From positions 37,753,501 to 37,817,500 of the forward strand of contig NC_134150.1 of assembly GCF_033958435.1 (NCBI RefSeq): DNA of 64,000 nt. Direction: 5' to 3'. The notes below the pieces were generated by a model. It saw nothing but the letters and a program-made list of their open reading frames with translations, did not search any database and was not told where the DNA came from. The position numbers and the translations under genes are program-made. Shown in pieces: positions 1 through 11,238 of the stretch (the first letter of the stretch is position 1; the number at the start of each line of letters is the position of its first letter). The stretch is from Carettochelys insculpta (Eukaryota > Chordata > Testudines > Carettochelyidae).

Positions 1-381
1 GGAAACTGGATCACTGACTTCCAGCGATCCCTGAGCAAGTCATTATTCCATAAAACAATACAAACGTGTTCCAGAAGACATTAGACTGGATGTAAGCCCT
101 TGTGTACTTGGTTGCCTACCTTTGGTTGGGTTTCCAGCCTGTGGGAGCTATTGGACAGTGCTGGGGGCAGGGACAGTGCGTGGGGGCTACCTACCCTTTG
201 TTCACATCGCACAGAGACATACGCTGACCCCAGCAGCTGGTCAATTTGAGTGCTGTTTGGGGCCATGGCAGGCAGAGAGCTGTGGGATATTGGTGGCCCA
301 GGGGAATCTTGGTGGACCAGATCGGGCACTTGGGCTGTATGTTGCCTACCCAGCCTTAGAAAATGAGGGGAAGCCGTGTTT

Positions 382-582
382 GTCTGTAGCTTCACAAAAA
401 ACACAGTCCTGTATCACCTTAAAGACTAACAAATTTATTCATTAGTTAATGAGCTTTTGTGGGTGTAAGACTCAGTTCTTCAGATTGGTCTTTCCCCATG
501 AAAGCTCATTACCTGAAGAGTAAATTTGTTAGGCTTTAAGGTGACATAGGACTGCTTGTGTATTTTTTGGTGACCTGAGAAA
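382..582. repeat. Inverted pair of a Penelope-like 3'-tail repeat
   Basis: The left arm (about 382-485, read on the - strand) and the right arm (about 497-582, + strand) both contain an AAAGCTCATTA block, then AATTTGTTAG(T/G)CTTTAAGGTGA and ACAGGACTG-like sequence. They therefore face each other head to head. The same tail recurs at about 16632-16738 and 49455-49600. Its form (CTGAAGA, short hairpin, GAAAGCTCAT, TTGTTAGTCT) resembles the hammerhead-bearing ends of Penelope-like elements of reptiles. The family name is an inference. Confidence 0.5.
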
Positions 583-1519
583 CTAGTTGTATTCATTTAT
601 TTCAGACTGCTTTTATCTCAGTTGCTCTCCTTTAGCTAGTCCTAGAGAATGCAGTGTGGCAGGACTGGTGGATAGGGGGCTCCCTGCTCAGTCCAGCACT
701 GTGTGGGGCAACAAGACAACTTACTTGGTTTGGTGGCCAGTGACATGTAGAGCCCCAGCCGGCCTCTCTCTTGCTGGTGTGACTGTCTCCAGTGGTTACT
801 GAGTAGTATAACATCCTGTTCTGTGCCCCTCTCCCTTTCCATGTTCTGGAAGATATTCCCATTCTGGGCACTTTCCATTTTCGTGGTACAACCAAACAGT
901 GATCCTGCTTTAAGTTAGGGTCAGAGGAAGCTACATGCCAAATTTGGTAGCCCTAGCTCTTAGTATTTAGTAGCAGTTCTTGAACAAATGGGCTCACAGA
1001 TGCAACAAATCCTCTAATTTTATATATATCTATATTGATATGGATTATTAATGCTTTTGAAAGTCCATATTTCTGTAGTCCAGCAACATCTGTGATCCAG
1101 CTTCCCTGTAGTGCTCTTGGGCTGGAGCATTCACAGAAAACCTGGACCCACGCTCAGTAGCTTCTCACCTGCCCTCATTTGGTGCACTTGAATTTGGGGG
1201 GGAGCTGGGAATGGGGTATGTCCAGAAGAAGAGGGAGGGTGGTTTCAGAGCTCCATGGCTGTGGACCAGGAGCACAGCATGGTGGCTGCAGGAATTGGTT
1301 TGTTCCTGTGGGCTGTGCTGCAGGCTTCCAGCTTCAGGGCCCTGCAGCCACCCTTCTTCACCTGAGCACCCCCTCCTCCCTGTTCACCAGAGCAGGGGGG
1401 CCATAATTGATCGTCACTGGTCTGACAGATTCTCTGACTTGGGACCAGGGAGGTATAATCTGTATGTGTTACACTTCTTTCATTTTCAAGTCACCTGATT
1501 AGATGTAGAAGTAACAGTG

Positions 1520-2885
1520 CCTATAAAAAGGTTAAAAACAACAACCCAGGAAGCTACAGACCAGTCAGTTTAACTTGTGCCAGGAAAGATGATGGAGCAA
1601 GTAATTAAGGAATTCATCTGGAAGAAAATAAGGTAACGGGTAACAGCCAGCATGGATTTGTGAAGAATTAATCGTGCCAGACCAATCTGTTAGCTTTCTT
1701 TGGCAAGATAACAAGTTCTGTGGATAAGGGAGTAGCAGTAGATGTGGTATACCTAGTCTTTAGTAAGGCATTTGATATGGTCTTGCATGATCTTCTTAGG
1801 CAAATACAACTTAGATGGGGCTACTATGAGGTGCGTGCATAACTGGCTGGATAACCATTCTCAAAGTAGTTATTAATGGTTTGTGCTCATGCAGGAAGGG
1901 CGTAACGAGTGGAGTTCCGCATGAGTCTGTTTTGGGACTGGTTCTGTTCAATAGTCTTCATCAACAGTTTAGATATTGGCATAGAGAGTATGCTTATTAA
2001 GTTTGAAGATAATACAAAGCTGGGACGGTTTGCAACTGCTTTGGAGAATGGGATCATAATTGAAAATGATCTGGACAAACTGGAGAAATGGTGTGAGGTA
2101 AACAAGATGAGGTTTCATAAGGACAAATGCAAAATACTCCACTTAGGAAGAAACAATCAGCTTCATGCATACAGAATGGGAAGCGACTGTTTACGAAGGA
2201 ATACTGCAGAAGGGAATTTACAGGTCATAGTGGACCATAAGCTGAATATGAGTCAACAGTGTGATGGTGTTGCAAAAAAAGCAAACATGATTCTGGAATA
2301 CATTAACATGAGTGTTGAGAGCAAGACACATGGTAAGTCATTCTTCTGCTCTACTCAGCGCTCCTTAGGCCTCAGTCAGAGTACTGTGTCCAATTCTGGG
2401 CACCCCATTTCAAGAAGGATGTGCCAAATTGGAGAGGGTCCAGAGAAAAGTGACAAGAATGATTATAGGTATAGAGAATATGAGCTATGAGGGAAGACAA
2501 AGGACTGGGCTTGCTTAGTTTAGAAATGAAGAGGTGGAGGGGACATAATAGCAGTTTTCAAGTACCTAAAAGAAGGTTACAAGGAGGAGGGAGAAAAATT
2601 GTTGGCCTTTAAGGATAGGACAAGGGGCAACGGGCTTAAACTACGACAAGGGAGGTTTAGGTTGGAGATTAGGAAAAACTTCCTAACTGTAAGGGTGGTT
2701 AAACACTGGAATAAATTGCCTAGGGAGGTTGTGGAATCTCCATCACTGGAGATATTTAAAGGGAGCTTAGATAGATGTCTATCAGGGATGGTCTAGACAG
2801 TGCTTGGTCCTGCTGTGAGGGCAGGAGATAGGACTCAGTGATCTCTTAAGGTCCCTTCCAGTCTAGTGTTCTGTGACTCTATGGG
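1520..2885 (+). pseudogene. CR1 LINE, 5'-truncated, with decayed reverse transcriptase
   Basis: From about 1540 the three forward frames together encode fragments of a CR1 reverse transcriptase: GSYRPVSLTC near 1549, QHGFVKN near 1650, FSKAFDMVLHDLL near 1760. Many frameshifts and stops separate them, so no functional enzyme is made. Later pieces such as FKDRTRGNGLKL near 2605 are the usual CR1 ORF2 C-terminal end. The element ends with the CR1 3' signature GGTCCCTTCCAGTCTAGTG and a short GATTCTATG-like tail at about 2875-2885. It lies in sense orientation to USP10. Confidence 0.88.
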
Positions 2886-3237
2886 GCATAGTGAAGGCCT
2901 TGTCACTTCACTGCCCCCCTGTACTTATGGAGGGTGATGTATCACTTTGTAACAACAGCAATTTGTTATGGTTGCTGGAATCAAAATGAGCTTTCCCCTC
3001 TCTAAATGTGAAGAACAGACAGGCCCTTTCTAGATAAAGCGTTTTTATAGAATAGTATTGCTCTGGAAATCATAAGATGATAATGCCCATACTGATTTGT
3101 GGAGAAGGCACACAGCCATCTTGCAATGCAGTTATGTCTATGTAGAATGAGGGGCTGATGTAAAATCTGATTAATCCCTTTAACTAAAATCAACACTTTA
3201 TTATCAACTTTTTTTGAGTAGCAAAATTGTTGTGTGA

Positions 3238-3261
3238 ACTACTACTACTACTACTACTACT
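3238..3261. repeat. (ACT)n microsatellite
   Basis: About eight perfect ACT units, flanked by non-repetitive intronic sequence. Confidence 0.95.
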
Positions 3262-4544
3262 GGCTATTTTCTCTGAAAAGGAAAAGTTCTAGGATAGAAA
3301 GATAAAATTTCTCATTGTGACCTGAATGAGTGGAGTACCTAGGCAGTACTGGATCTGGCTGAAAGAAATCAGTAAATTTATTGGCAAGTTTGTGCAAGAC
3401 TTGTTGAGTGTGATAATGACTAGTGTGTCAACCTTGGGTATGAAAACATTAGTAATTAAAAGATGAATATTGTTGAGTAGAAGGTTACAGTCAGTCTAGG
3501 AAAAATAAAGCTTTGTTGTGCTTTTAGGAATAACTAGACCACATTCGTGATACCAAACAGACCTCCAGTCTGGCTTGTGTAGTGGACAGCTAAGTTTTCA
3601 TATCCATTGAAGTCTATGATAGGAGTGGGTGAGGAAGAGGGCTTGATATTTATTCAGATATTTGATATTTGTAGCTTTAAGGAGTGTTCAGCAGTTTACA
3701 TTAAATCAGTGGTAGTTGGGCCAACTATGGAAGTTTGGCTAATCTGCAAAAGTTTGGCTGGGGAGATAAGAAATCGCAAACTAAAACAGAGGACGACATA
3801 AAAATTGACTGCCCTAAGGGGACACAGTTGTTCTAATGCTTAGTAAATGCTTCTCGAGTTCCGTGGGCCATGCTGTTAGACAAGTAGAAGCAGTATTCAG
3901 TAAGTGTGCTGATGTCGTCCCCTCATCTGATGTCACTGGGTCATCAAACTTATCTTTCCATGCAACTACACCAATGCATTTTAACAAGTTTAAACCAGTC
4001 CTTTTTCCCATACTTAAGACTGAGTTTCCCACCTGTATGCTAAATGAACTTTTAAGGAGCAGCCTTTTCCCATTTTTAAGGTGGAAGCAGCCACTATTTT
4101 GAGTAGTAAAATATGAAGAGAGTACTACATTGCTGTTGACTGGAAGAACCCCATAAAGTTCAGAAATCAGTTGGAAAGTGAGTGGGTGGGTAAGATTCAG
4201 TTACTAATATATGTGATGTTTCAGTCTGTAAGTAGTGACAATTTAGGAAAACCAGCAAAGCTGCCATTCACCCCAGGCTAAATCTATGTAAGTTTTATGT
4301 ATTTTGTTTTGAGATGTTATGGCATATCTTTGACACATATTCTAGTTTGATGCATCAATGCCATTTCTGACTGCACTCATCTGTGACAAAAGCCATTTGT
4401 TTATAACTCATCTAGGTTTGGATTGGACTTCTATAAGCTTCAGTTGTCTGAAAGTATTTTCCAGATTCCTGGCTGTAATTTAGATTTCAGGTCTTTATTG
4501 GATACAGAGTTTTATGGGTCAGGTTCCTTTTGAATCTTACTGAG

Positions 4545-4648
4545 AAACATCCATCAGGGATGATCTAGATGGTGCTTAGCCTTGTGGTGAAGGCAGGGAC
4601 TTGACTTAATGACCTCTCAAGGTCCCTTCCAGTTCTATGATGGCATTG
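4545..4648 (+). mobile_element. CR1 LINE 3'-end fragment
   Basis: It contains CATCAGGGATGATCTAGA, then CTCAAGGTCCCTTCCAGTTC followed by TATGAT, the same tail as the CR1 copy ending near 2885. No coding part remains. Confidence 0.85.
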
Positions 4649-5519
4649 CTGTAGGTTGCCCAAAATATTATCTGCTAATGACGTGGTTGGAATCCTTGAA
4701 TTCCAAATTTATTTATTAAAGTAGAAATAAGGCTTAGGTAAAAGTAGTATTAATAAGTTTAGTGTAAGCAAAAATACTTTAATCAGTCTTCCTATTGAAC
4801 AAGACTGTGTGGTATAAAATATTTTGGAAACTTTTAAAAATTCGTGTTTGCTGGAAAATGTCATACCTTAGGAGTGTGAGGCACTTGGATATTACTGCTG
4901 CCAGGTTAAATATTTAAAATTTTCCTGTGAACATAGTTTCAGTCTCAGTTCTTCCTGTCCACAATTATATCATCTTCTGAGTAAGACGTTACCAGGGACA
5001 GCCTGATGGGTACACAAGTTCAGAAATTCATACTTCTGTTGCATCATGTCCAGCGAATGAAATCGAAAAAGCTCTGATACTTGCTTAGTCTCCGCAAGAA
5101 GAAGAGAACCCGAGAGAAGATTGTCATGGGTATAGGTTGGAAGGCAGAGAGGACGATTCTTCATGGAGGGAAGACAAAATGCGTTGGGAGGACAATAGTG
5201 TAAACAGGAGAGAAGGCAGAGGCTGGATTAATACAGGGTCATATTTGCTATTATGACTAGCACGAATATTCTCTAAAAGAGTCCTAATGCAGCCTTGCTT
5301 TTTTGGCCAGCCTCTCCAGGGCATCAGACTAGACTTTCACTTTTCTCCCTCTTTACCAGTGTCTCCCTATTTAAAACTTTATGGATTAATATAGGAACAC
5401 CCTGTATCAATGTAGCAAGATAACATGGACTGATTTGTCATTTCATTTTGAACTAATTTGTCTCTTTATGGTTGGGTTTTCCAGCTCTTCACTTTATTAA
5501 CAAGTGAAAAGAAATTAAG

Positions 5520-5545
5520 TTTTTTTTTTTTTTTTTTTTTTTTTT
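5520..5545. repeat. Poly-T tract
   Basis: About 26 T in a row. It could be the A-tail of a - strand retrocopy, but no adjacent retroelement is recognisable. Confidence 0.9.
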
Positions 5546-7015
5546 AAGTATTTGTTCCATGAAAAAGAAACAGTTATGGTGGGAGCGTATGTTTTAGCTC
5601 TTGCTTCTGGATAAATGAGAAGGTATGGAGCAAAGGCGTGTAAAATACAATTGAATAGAAAAAATATCCTTTATTGGTACAAAAGTAATTGTCTCAGAGC
5701 AGTTTTGTTTTCAAGAGTTTCCAGTCAAACTGGAAAATTGGTTAGAACTCAGTGAGGGAATATCTGTTGTTGCTGTCCCTGTTCAAACCATGTGTTAATG
5801 TGTCAAATTTGAATATGAATGTTGGTTCTGAGCATTCCTTCTGTAGATGGCTCTTAAAGTCCCATTTCAGTAGAATACAAACTTTCAGGTCTTTAAAAGA
5901 ATGGGCCACTCCATTAAAGTGCTGGCTGACAGGTTTGTGTATTTGGAGTTTTTGGTGTCTAGTCTATGTCCATTCATTCTTTGTCAAAGAGTGTTTTGCA
6001 GTCTGTCTTGTATACATGGTGTGTGGGCATTTTTGGCACATGATGGCATATATATGATGTTAGTTGAGGAATGGGGGAATGTGCCCGTGATTCTGTAATT
6101 AACTCGGTTAGGTCCAGTGATGGTATTTCCAGAATAGATGTATGGACAAAGTTGGCAATGGGGCTTGTTGCAAGGAAAAGTTCCAGGATTAATAGTATTG
6201 TGGTATAGCCTGTGGAAGAAGTGGTTCTGTCTCAGGAAAGTTCACCACCTAATAAAGTGCTACTTGACTGCTTTTTTGTGTACTAACTATAGCTAACTGC
6301 ACTGTTAGCCTAGCTGGAGTGAGAGTGACAAGTCTTCAGAACAGCATTCACATAGGTGATTGGAGTAGCTGCTGCTTATCTGTGGCTCCAGCTGTTTGTT
6401 GCATCTGTACTGCATTACCAGCACCAGTTTCTGCAGCACTCCTGCTTCAGCCCAAACCCACTCTCATCTAATGGACTAGATAGCTGTGGTTTAAACCTCT
6501 GCTTCATTCTGTTTCAAGCAATAGTGAGGTAGGTATCATGTGAACATTGCTAGAAGAATCTAAGTCAAGGGATTCCTTGAGCATATTATTATAGTGCCTT
6601 TAGGTTTTGATCATTCTGCTTCTGGAGCCAGTGGATGGTTTTTTAATCACAGTGTTAGCACTGTTGGGCTCATAATGTATGTAGAGTTTTGGTAGAGATG
6701 GAGAGAAGAATGAATTGGATATGAGAGTGATTGTATTATTTAAATAGTAGGTTTTTAAACTGTCATTTCTTTTGTTTTGCTTTTTGCATGACTGCACCTA
6801 AAAAGTCTCATAAAAACAGAAACTAAACTCAGCAAATGTTTATTTTTTTTAGAAGAGGTGTTAAATGCAGTGTTTTAAGTGTAAACCTACCAAGAGCTAT
6901 GGGGGCAATTTGCTGAAATATTTTTAAGGGCTCTTTTCTTCTGGTGTTACGTGATGTTTCTGCGTGTTGAATAGCTGATACATAGAAGCTGCTTAAAGAA
7001 TCCTTAAAGTATGTA

Positions 7016-7455
7016 CAGTAAACCCTCAAATGCACAATTTCAAGTTGTGCTTAAATTGCATTAACATGACTTAAGAGCAATTCAAAATCCCGCTCCTGCT
7101 TCCCCCTCCCCATCCTGGCTCAACCCACCCAACTCCTCACAGCTCCAGCTCACTTCCACCCCCTGCCTCCCCTGCAGGCTTAACCCATCCCAGGCTTAAC
7201 TCCCTTTGCCCCCTCCCATGCCTAGGGTGGCCATGTCTCCCTGTCTCGAATATGGGACAGGGAGATATGGGGGGGAGGGGCAGCTCTTCCTGGCTGCACC
7301 AAGCCCTAGGGAGCTGGCGACCTGCCCCGGAACCCCAGGGATGCGATAGCTGTGGGTGTTTCTATGGGGGAAAAAGCCACCTCCAACTTCTGCAAAATTC
7401 GGGGTATGCGAGGTTGCATGGGAGCGCAACCCTCGCATAAATCACGGGTCTACTG
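7016..7455. mobile_element. TA-flanked pogo/Tigger-type non-autonomous element
   Basis: It starts TA|CAGTAAACCCTCAAATG and ends CATAAATCACGGGTCTACTG|TA. The ends are imperfect inverted repeats and the flanks are a TA duplication (7014-7015 and 7456-7457). The inside is GC-rich and shows no transposase. Related copies are at 13268-13612 and about 61036-61683. Confidence 0.7.
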
Positions 7456-7667
7456 TATTGTTTTCATAGTCTCAGATGCTAAGTAATTCAAAGCTGTTGT
7501 GTAAAATTATAAGAACTGAAAATATTTGTGTGGATATGCGTTTTATGTTTAGAAACACTTTTAAACAGGTTCTTGTAAGATTCCCAACTTCAAAAATGTC
7601 AATTGTAATGCATATTTTTGCAATTGCTTTGAGCTACAGCTTAAATTTCATTTTTTAATTTCTAGTG

Positions 7668-9000
7668 TAGGGGTGACCAAACTTACTGACTCTCTGAACT
7701 GCATAATAAGAATCTTGGAAATTTGAAAGCCAGGGCATGCTGGGTGATACTTAGGTCTTAAGCCCTGAGCCTTGACCAGCAGATCCCATGGGACTGAAGC
7801 TTAGGGGTGCCTTACCCTACTGAGCAGAAAGAAGAAGAGAGACCTGGTTTTCTACCAGAATACCCAGTCAAAAAGACTCTTGTTGTCACTGCAGATCAAG
7901 TTGTTAAAAGTCTGGTTAGGAGCACACCAGGAGTTTATGGCTAAGGCAGGATCCCTACCTGCCTAGCTCCACCTGGCTCCTTGAAGCAACTGACAGGTCT
8001 CTGCAGCCCCTTGGATGGGAGGCCTAGGCATGCAGCCCCCATTGCAAGTGCTGTCTGAGGCTTCCATTGAGCAAGAACTGAACAGTGAGAGCTGCGTGAG
8101 TGGCACCTGTGCGCATGAGGGCATCCCACAGAGCCTCCTTTTGCCTAGGGGCTGCTGAGACCTGGAGGCCACTTCCTGGAAGCTATGGTAAATGCTGCTG
8201 GGATCCCAAATTCTTTCCTGTACCTTAATCCTTTGCTCTAGCCTGGAATCCCACCCCAAACTCCCAGATCTTCACCTCAACCCCACCCCAACCACCTGCC
8301 CCAGCTTGGAGTCCCATCCTGAATCCCACACCTTTATTTCTGGCCACACCCCCAACCCCAGGCACTATTCTGGAGCCCCTCCCCCAGCCCAAACCCTCTT
8401 TTCCTAGCCCCACCCCAGAGCCCACATTCCTGTTCTGCATCCTGAACTCCATTTCTGGCAGAGGGAGCGCAGATAGAGCTAACGGCTGGCATCGGGGGCG
8501 GTGGGGTGGGGAGGGTTGGTTTTGTGGGGTCAGAAAGCTGTCAACCCTACACCTCCCTCCTGACTTTTGCCCATGCTTTGCTGGTCCCACTCGGTCACGT
8601 GGTGTCAGTAGCCCCCCTCCTCCCCCGCCGCCTCTGCCATCTCTGTGCATCAGCCACTGGAGCCAGCGGGTTGGGAGCTGTGGCTATAGGGAGATGCGGA
8701 GGCAAACAGCTTGGAGTTGCAGAGGGAACCCACTGCTTTTGCTGCTGCCTCTTTGCAGAGCTAAGGCATATGTCCCTTCTTGCAGCTCCCAGCTGTCTGC
8801 AGCTGCCTCTTCACATGAGGCTAACACCTGGGAACTGCAGGGAGGGAGGTTGTGGGGAGAACCTTTACATTTCACTCCCCCTCCACCACCCAGCCCCCAC
8901 AGGCTCTTGAGGTCTCTGGCTGAAGCCTCTAACCCAGTTATCTCACTGCAGGGAAGAAACCCTGAGCTGCTGTGCCTGCAGTTTTGGTAGGTAGGAGAAG
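7668..9000. mobile_element. GC-rich insertion, hAT-like ends (uncertain)
   Basis: The left edge GTAGGGGTGACCAAACTTAC resembles hAT-type ends in other copies of this window. A possible right edge is CAGTTTTGGTAGGTAG near 8980. The interior is GC- and pyrimidine-rich, unlike the AT-rich intron around it. ORFs here (for example - strand 8225-8650) are low-complexity shadows. Boundaries are approximate and no target duplication was found. Confidence 0.35.
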
Positions 9001-9596
9001 GATGGGCCTTGCATGCCAAATTTTAATTATAATACCACAATTTGGCCAGAACTATACTAATGTGTCCACCTATTATTTCTTTAAGGAAAGGAAATTGAGT
9101 TCAAAATATAAACTGTAATAGAGTTGTAATCCAGACTTTGATTTTACAGAAAAAAAAGACACTCACATTTTTGAGTTCTCATAACTTTTAATACAGCTTC
9201 AGACTTGTATATGTACATGTCCCTATGGCCAAATGAAGATTTGCCATGAGCAGGGTTCGGCATTGATACCATTGCTTGTTGTCCATCTGAATTTTCTGAA
9301 GGAGGGTTTGTGACTTTAAGTGACCAACCATTATGAAACATTACCATTCTTCCTGACAACAACTACTTTTTGTAGGGGAGGGAGGGAGGCTCTGTGAATT
9401 CTATCAGCAATTTGTTTGGCTACTTTGTCTAATACATTGTATTCTTTTATATTTTTAGGCATTGAAAACTAGTTTCTTCCAATCATCTGCCTGTTTCCTC
9501 AGTTTGCTTAGTCTTGTTCCATGTATTAATGATCTGCATTGTGCCAGTTGTCTCTGCCTCATCTGTATATATAGACACCCTTCAACTAGGTCCACT

Positions 9597-10398
9597 TCCT
9601 CAGTCATGGTCTACACGATCAACTTACGTCAATGTAACTACAGTGATCAGCATAGATAGCACTATGTCAATGAGAAGGCTTCTCCCATCAACATGTAACA
9701 CCTCTCTGGGGAGGTAGAATACTTAAACCAGCTGTGGCCACCCTGTTTGCATTAAGGTCCACATGGTAATTTTTTACATGTTCCGGGAGCCAAACACAAA
9801 ATAGCGTAACCATTCAAAACAGAAAAATGCAGCATAAATTAGTACTTTATTACTGTAAAGTCATTCAGCATCCTCTGTACTGCAGGTTTGCTAGCATAGA
9901 CAAAACTCTCTGGAGCACAAGCATGCTGTCGGCCTGAATGCCACTTCTAATCAGGCAGCTGCCTCTGAGGGAGTGCCCTCTTTGACCACCCCCAGTGTAG
10001 TCCCACTGCCCCCTGCAGGGGAACAGTTGGGAAATTGCTTCTCCAGTCTAAGGCCTTCGCCTGTCTGCTCTGGGCAGACCTAATCCAGGGGAACCCCACC
10101 CTGTGAGCAAACAGGCAATGGCCAGGGCAGCATGTGACACACGCAGCTCCCACTCTGTGCCCCTACTCCACCCCCCCGCCCCGACTGTCCTTTCTGGCCA
10201 CGCTGGAGTTGGCATGAAAAGGCTACCATGATGAGGTGGCTTTGTGGGCTGGATAAAAATGCTTGGTGGGCCAGATTCTGGCCTGCAGGCTACCTTTTGG
10301 CTACCCATGACCTACTCATGGGTTATGCTCTTCCATCGGCATAGATGGTGTCTTCATGAAGTGCTACAGTGATGCAACTGTAGTGCTGTATGTGTAGA
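9597..10398. mobile_element. MITE with GTCTACAC-type ends, split by a hAT-like insertion
   Basis: GGTCTACACGATCAACTTACGTC near 9608 and GTAGTGCTGTATGTGTAGAC near 10381 look like the two ends of one MITE. Between them, about 9733-10310, sits foreign GC-richer sequence starting CAGCTGTGGCCACC and ending TTTTGGCTACCCAT, similar to hAT ends. The nesting is inferred from the end sequences. Confidence 0.35.
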
Positions 10399-10399
10399 C

Positions 10400-10790
10400 C
10401 AGTGGTGGGCAACCTTCAGCACAAGGGCCCCATGCCCTTCCAGAAGGGCTCTGTGTGCAGCCTGTCATGCACAGGATTCTGCTGGGGATTCTGTCCATGT
10501 CATTTTTTTCCTTACTGGTATTACTCAAGTGACATGCATATAAAGCAACAGTTTGTGAAGTGAGATGTGTGCTGATTGCATGCATCGTTGACTGTAAAAG
10601 CCATGCACTCCCTAAGCGTCTGATCAAAGCACTGCTGTGGTTCAGTCAGCACACCCCGCAAATTCTGAGTACACAACTGCCGTGGCAAAGCTGCCTTATC
10701 CTGAAAGACCGTCTTGGTTCTGAGAGTCTTGAGGCCCATTGAGATGAATGAGTCACTCATGTGGCCCACTCGCCATCCTAGATTGTCAGT
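10400..10790. mobile_element. hAT-like non-autonomous element
   Basis: It begins CAGTGGTGGGCAACCTTCAG, a common hAT-type terminal sequence in amniotes, and ends near GTGGCCCACTCGCCATCC. No clear 8-bp target duplication and no transposase are seen. Confidence 0.4.
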
Positions 10791-11169
10791 TGGGCTTGAT
10801 CCGGTACAGCTGGGATTGTCATTGCTGTGATCGATCCACCAGGGATTGATTTAGTGAGTCTAGTGAGACACTGATTCCTGTACTCCACTGGAAAGAGATG
10901 AGTAAGGGGAGTTGATGGGAGAGTTTTTCCTGTACACCCAGCATGCTGTGAACAATGTGATAAGGTCTAAGCTAGCTTAGCATGAGTTACTCTGCGAACA
11001 TAACTCAAATGGCATAGCTTATGTGAAAGAGAACAAGGATGCAAAGACAGTTTTATTTCCCATTGACCTTTAAAAATTTCACTGCTATTTAAAAATAATT
11101 TATCTTGAATTTCCTAAAGGAGACAAAGTATAAATCCTTGTATAACACTTCTTTTTTTTTTCCCCCCAG

Positions 11170-11238
11170 TATATCTTTGGGGAGTTCAGCCCTGATGAGT
11201 TTAATCAGTTCTTTGTCACTCCTCGATGCTCTGTTGAG
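11170..11238 (+). CDS. USP10: USP10 exon 2 (G3BP-binding motif exon)
   Basis: This 23-codon exon (residues 8-30) follows a pyrimidine tract ending CCCCCCAG and ends GAG|GTAAGA. Phases are 0 in and 0 out. It starts [15 protein letters not shown], matching the USP10 N-terminus. Human USP10 has FGDF at this site, a motif known to bind the NTF2-like domain of G3BP1/2. Here codon GAG gives FGEF. The phase-0 start fits a short upstream exon carrying the initiator Met, which lies outside the window. Confidence 0.95.

Larger units (their letters stand above)
1..11169 (+). other. USP10: USP10 intron 1, 3' part
   Basis: No coding exon, CpG-island promoter or first exon is visible, so the gene start lies further upstream. 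The region holds an inverted repeat pair (382-582), a CR1 LINE (about 1520-2885) and a CR1 tail (4545-4648). It also has a poly-T run (5520-5545), a TA-flanked element (7016-7455), a GC-rich insertion (about 7668-9000) and nested hAT-like sequence (9597-10800). In 1-381, 590-1500, 2886-4544, 5546-7013 and 9001-9596 I see nothing recognisable except an (ACT)n run at 3238-3261. Confidence 0.85.

Noticed and set aside
5520..5545. Poly-T as the tail of a processed pseudogene on the - strand
   Set aside because: No recognisable coding sequence next to it on either side.
8225..8650. 141-codon - strand ORF rich in Gly and Arg
   Set aside because: The sequence is a low-complexity pyrimidine-rich tract, and ORFs of this kind arise when stop codons are rare.
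1..11169. First exon of USP10 with a CpG-island promoter
   Set aside because: No ATG-led peptide ending in frame with a donor, and no CpG-rich region. The GC-rich parts (7.2-9 kb) are repeat insertions with few CpG.
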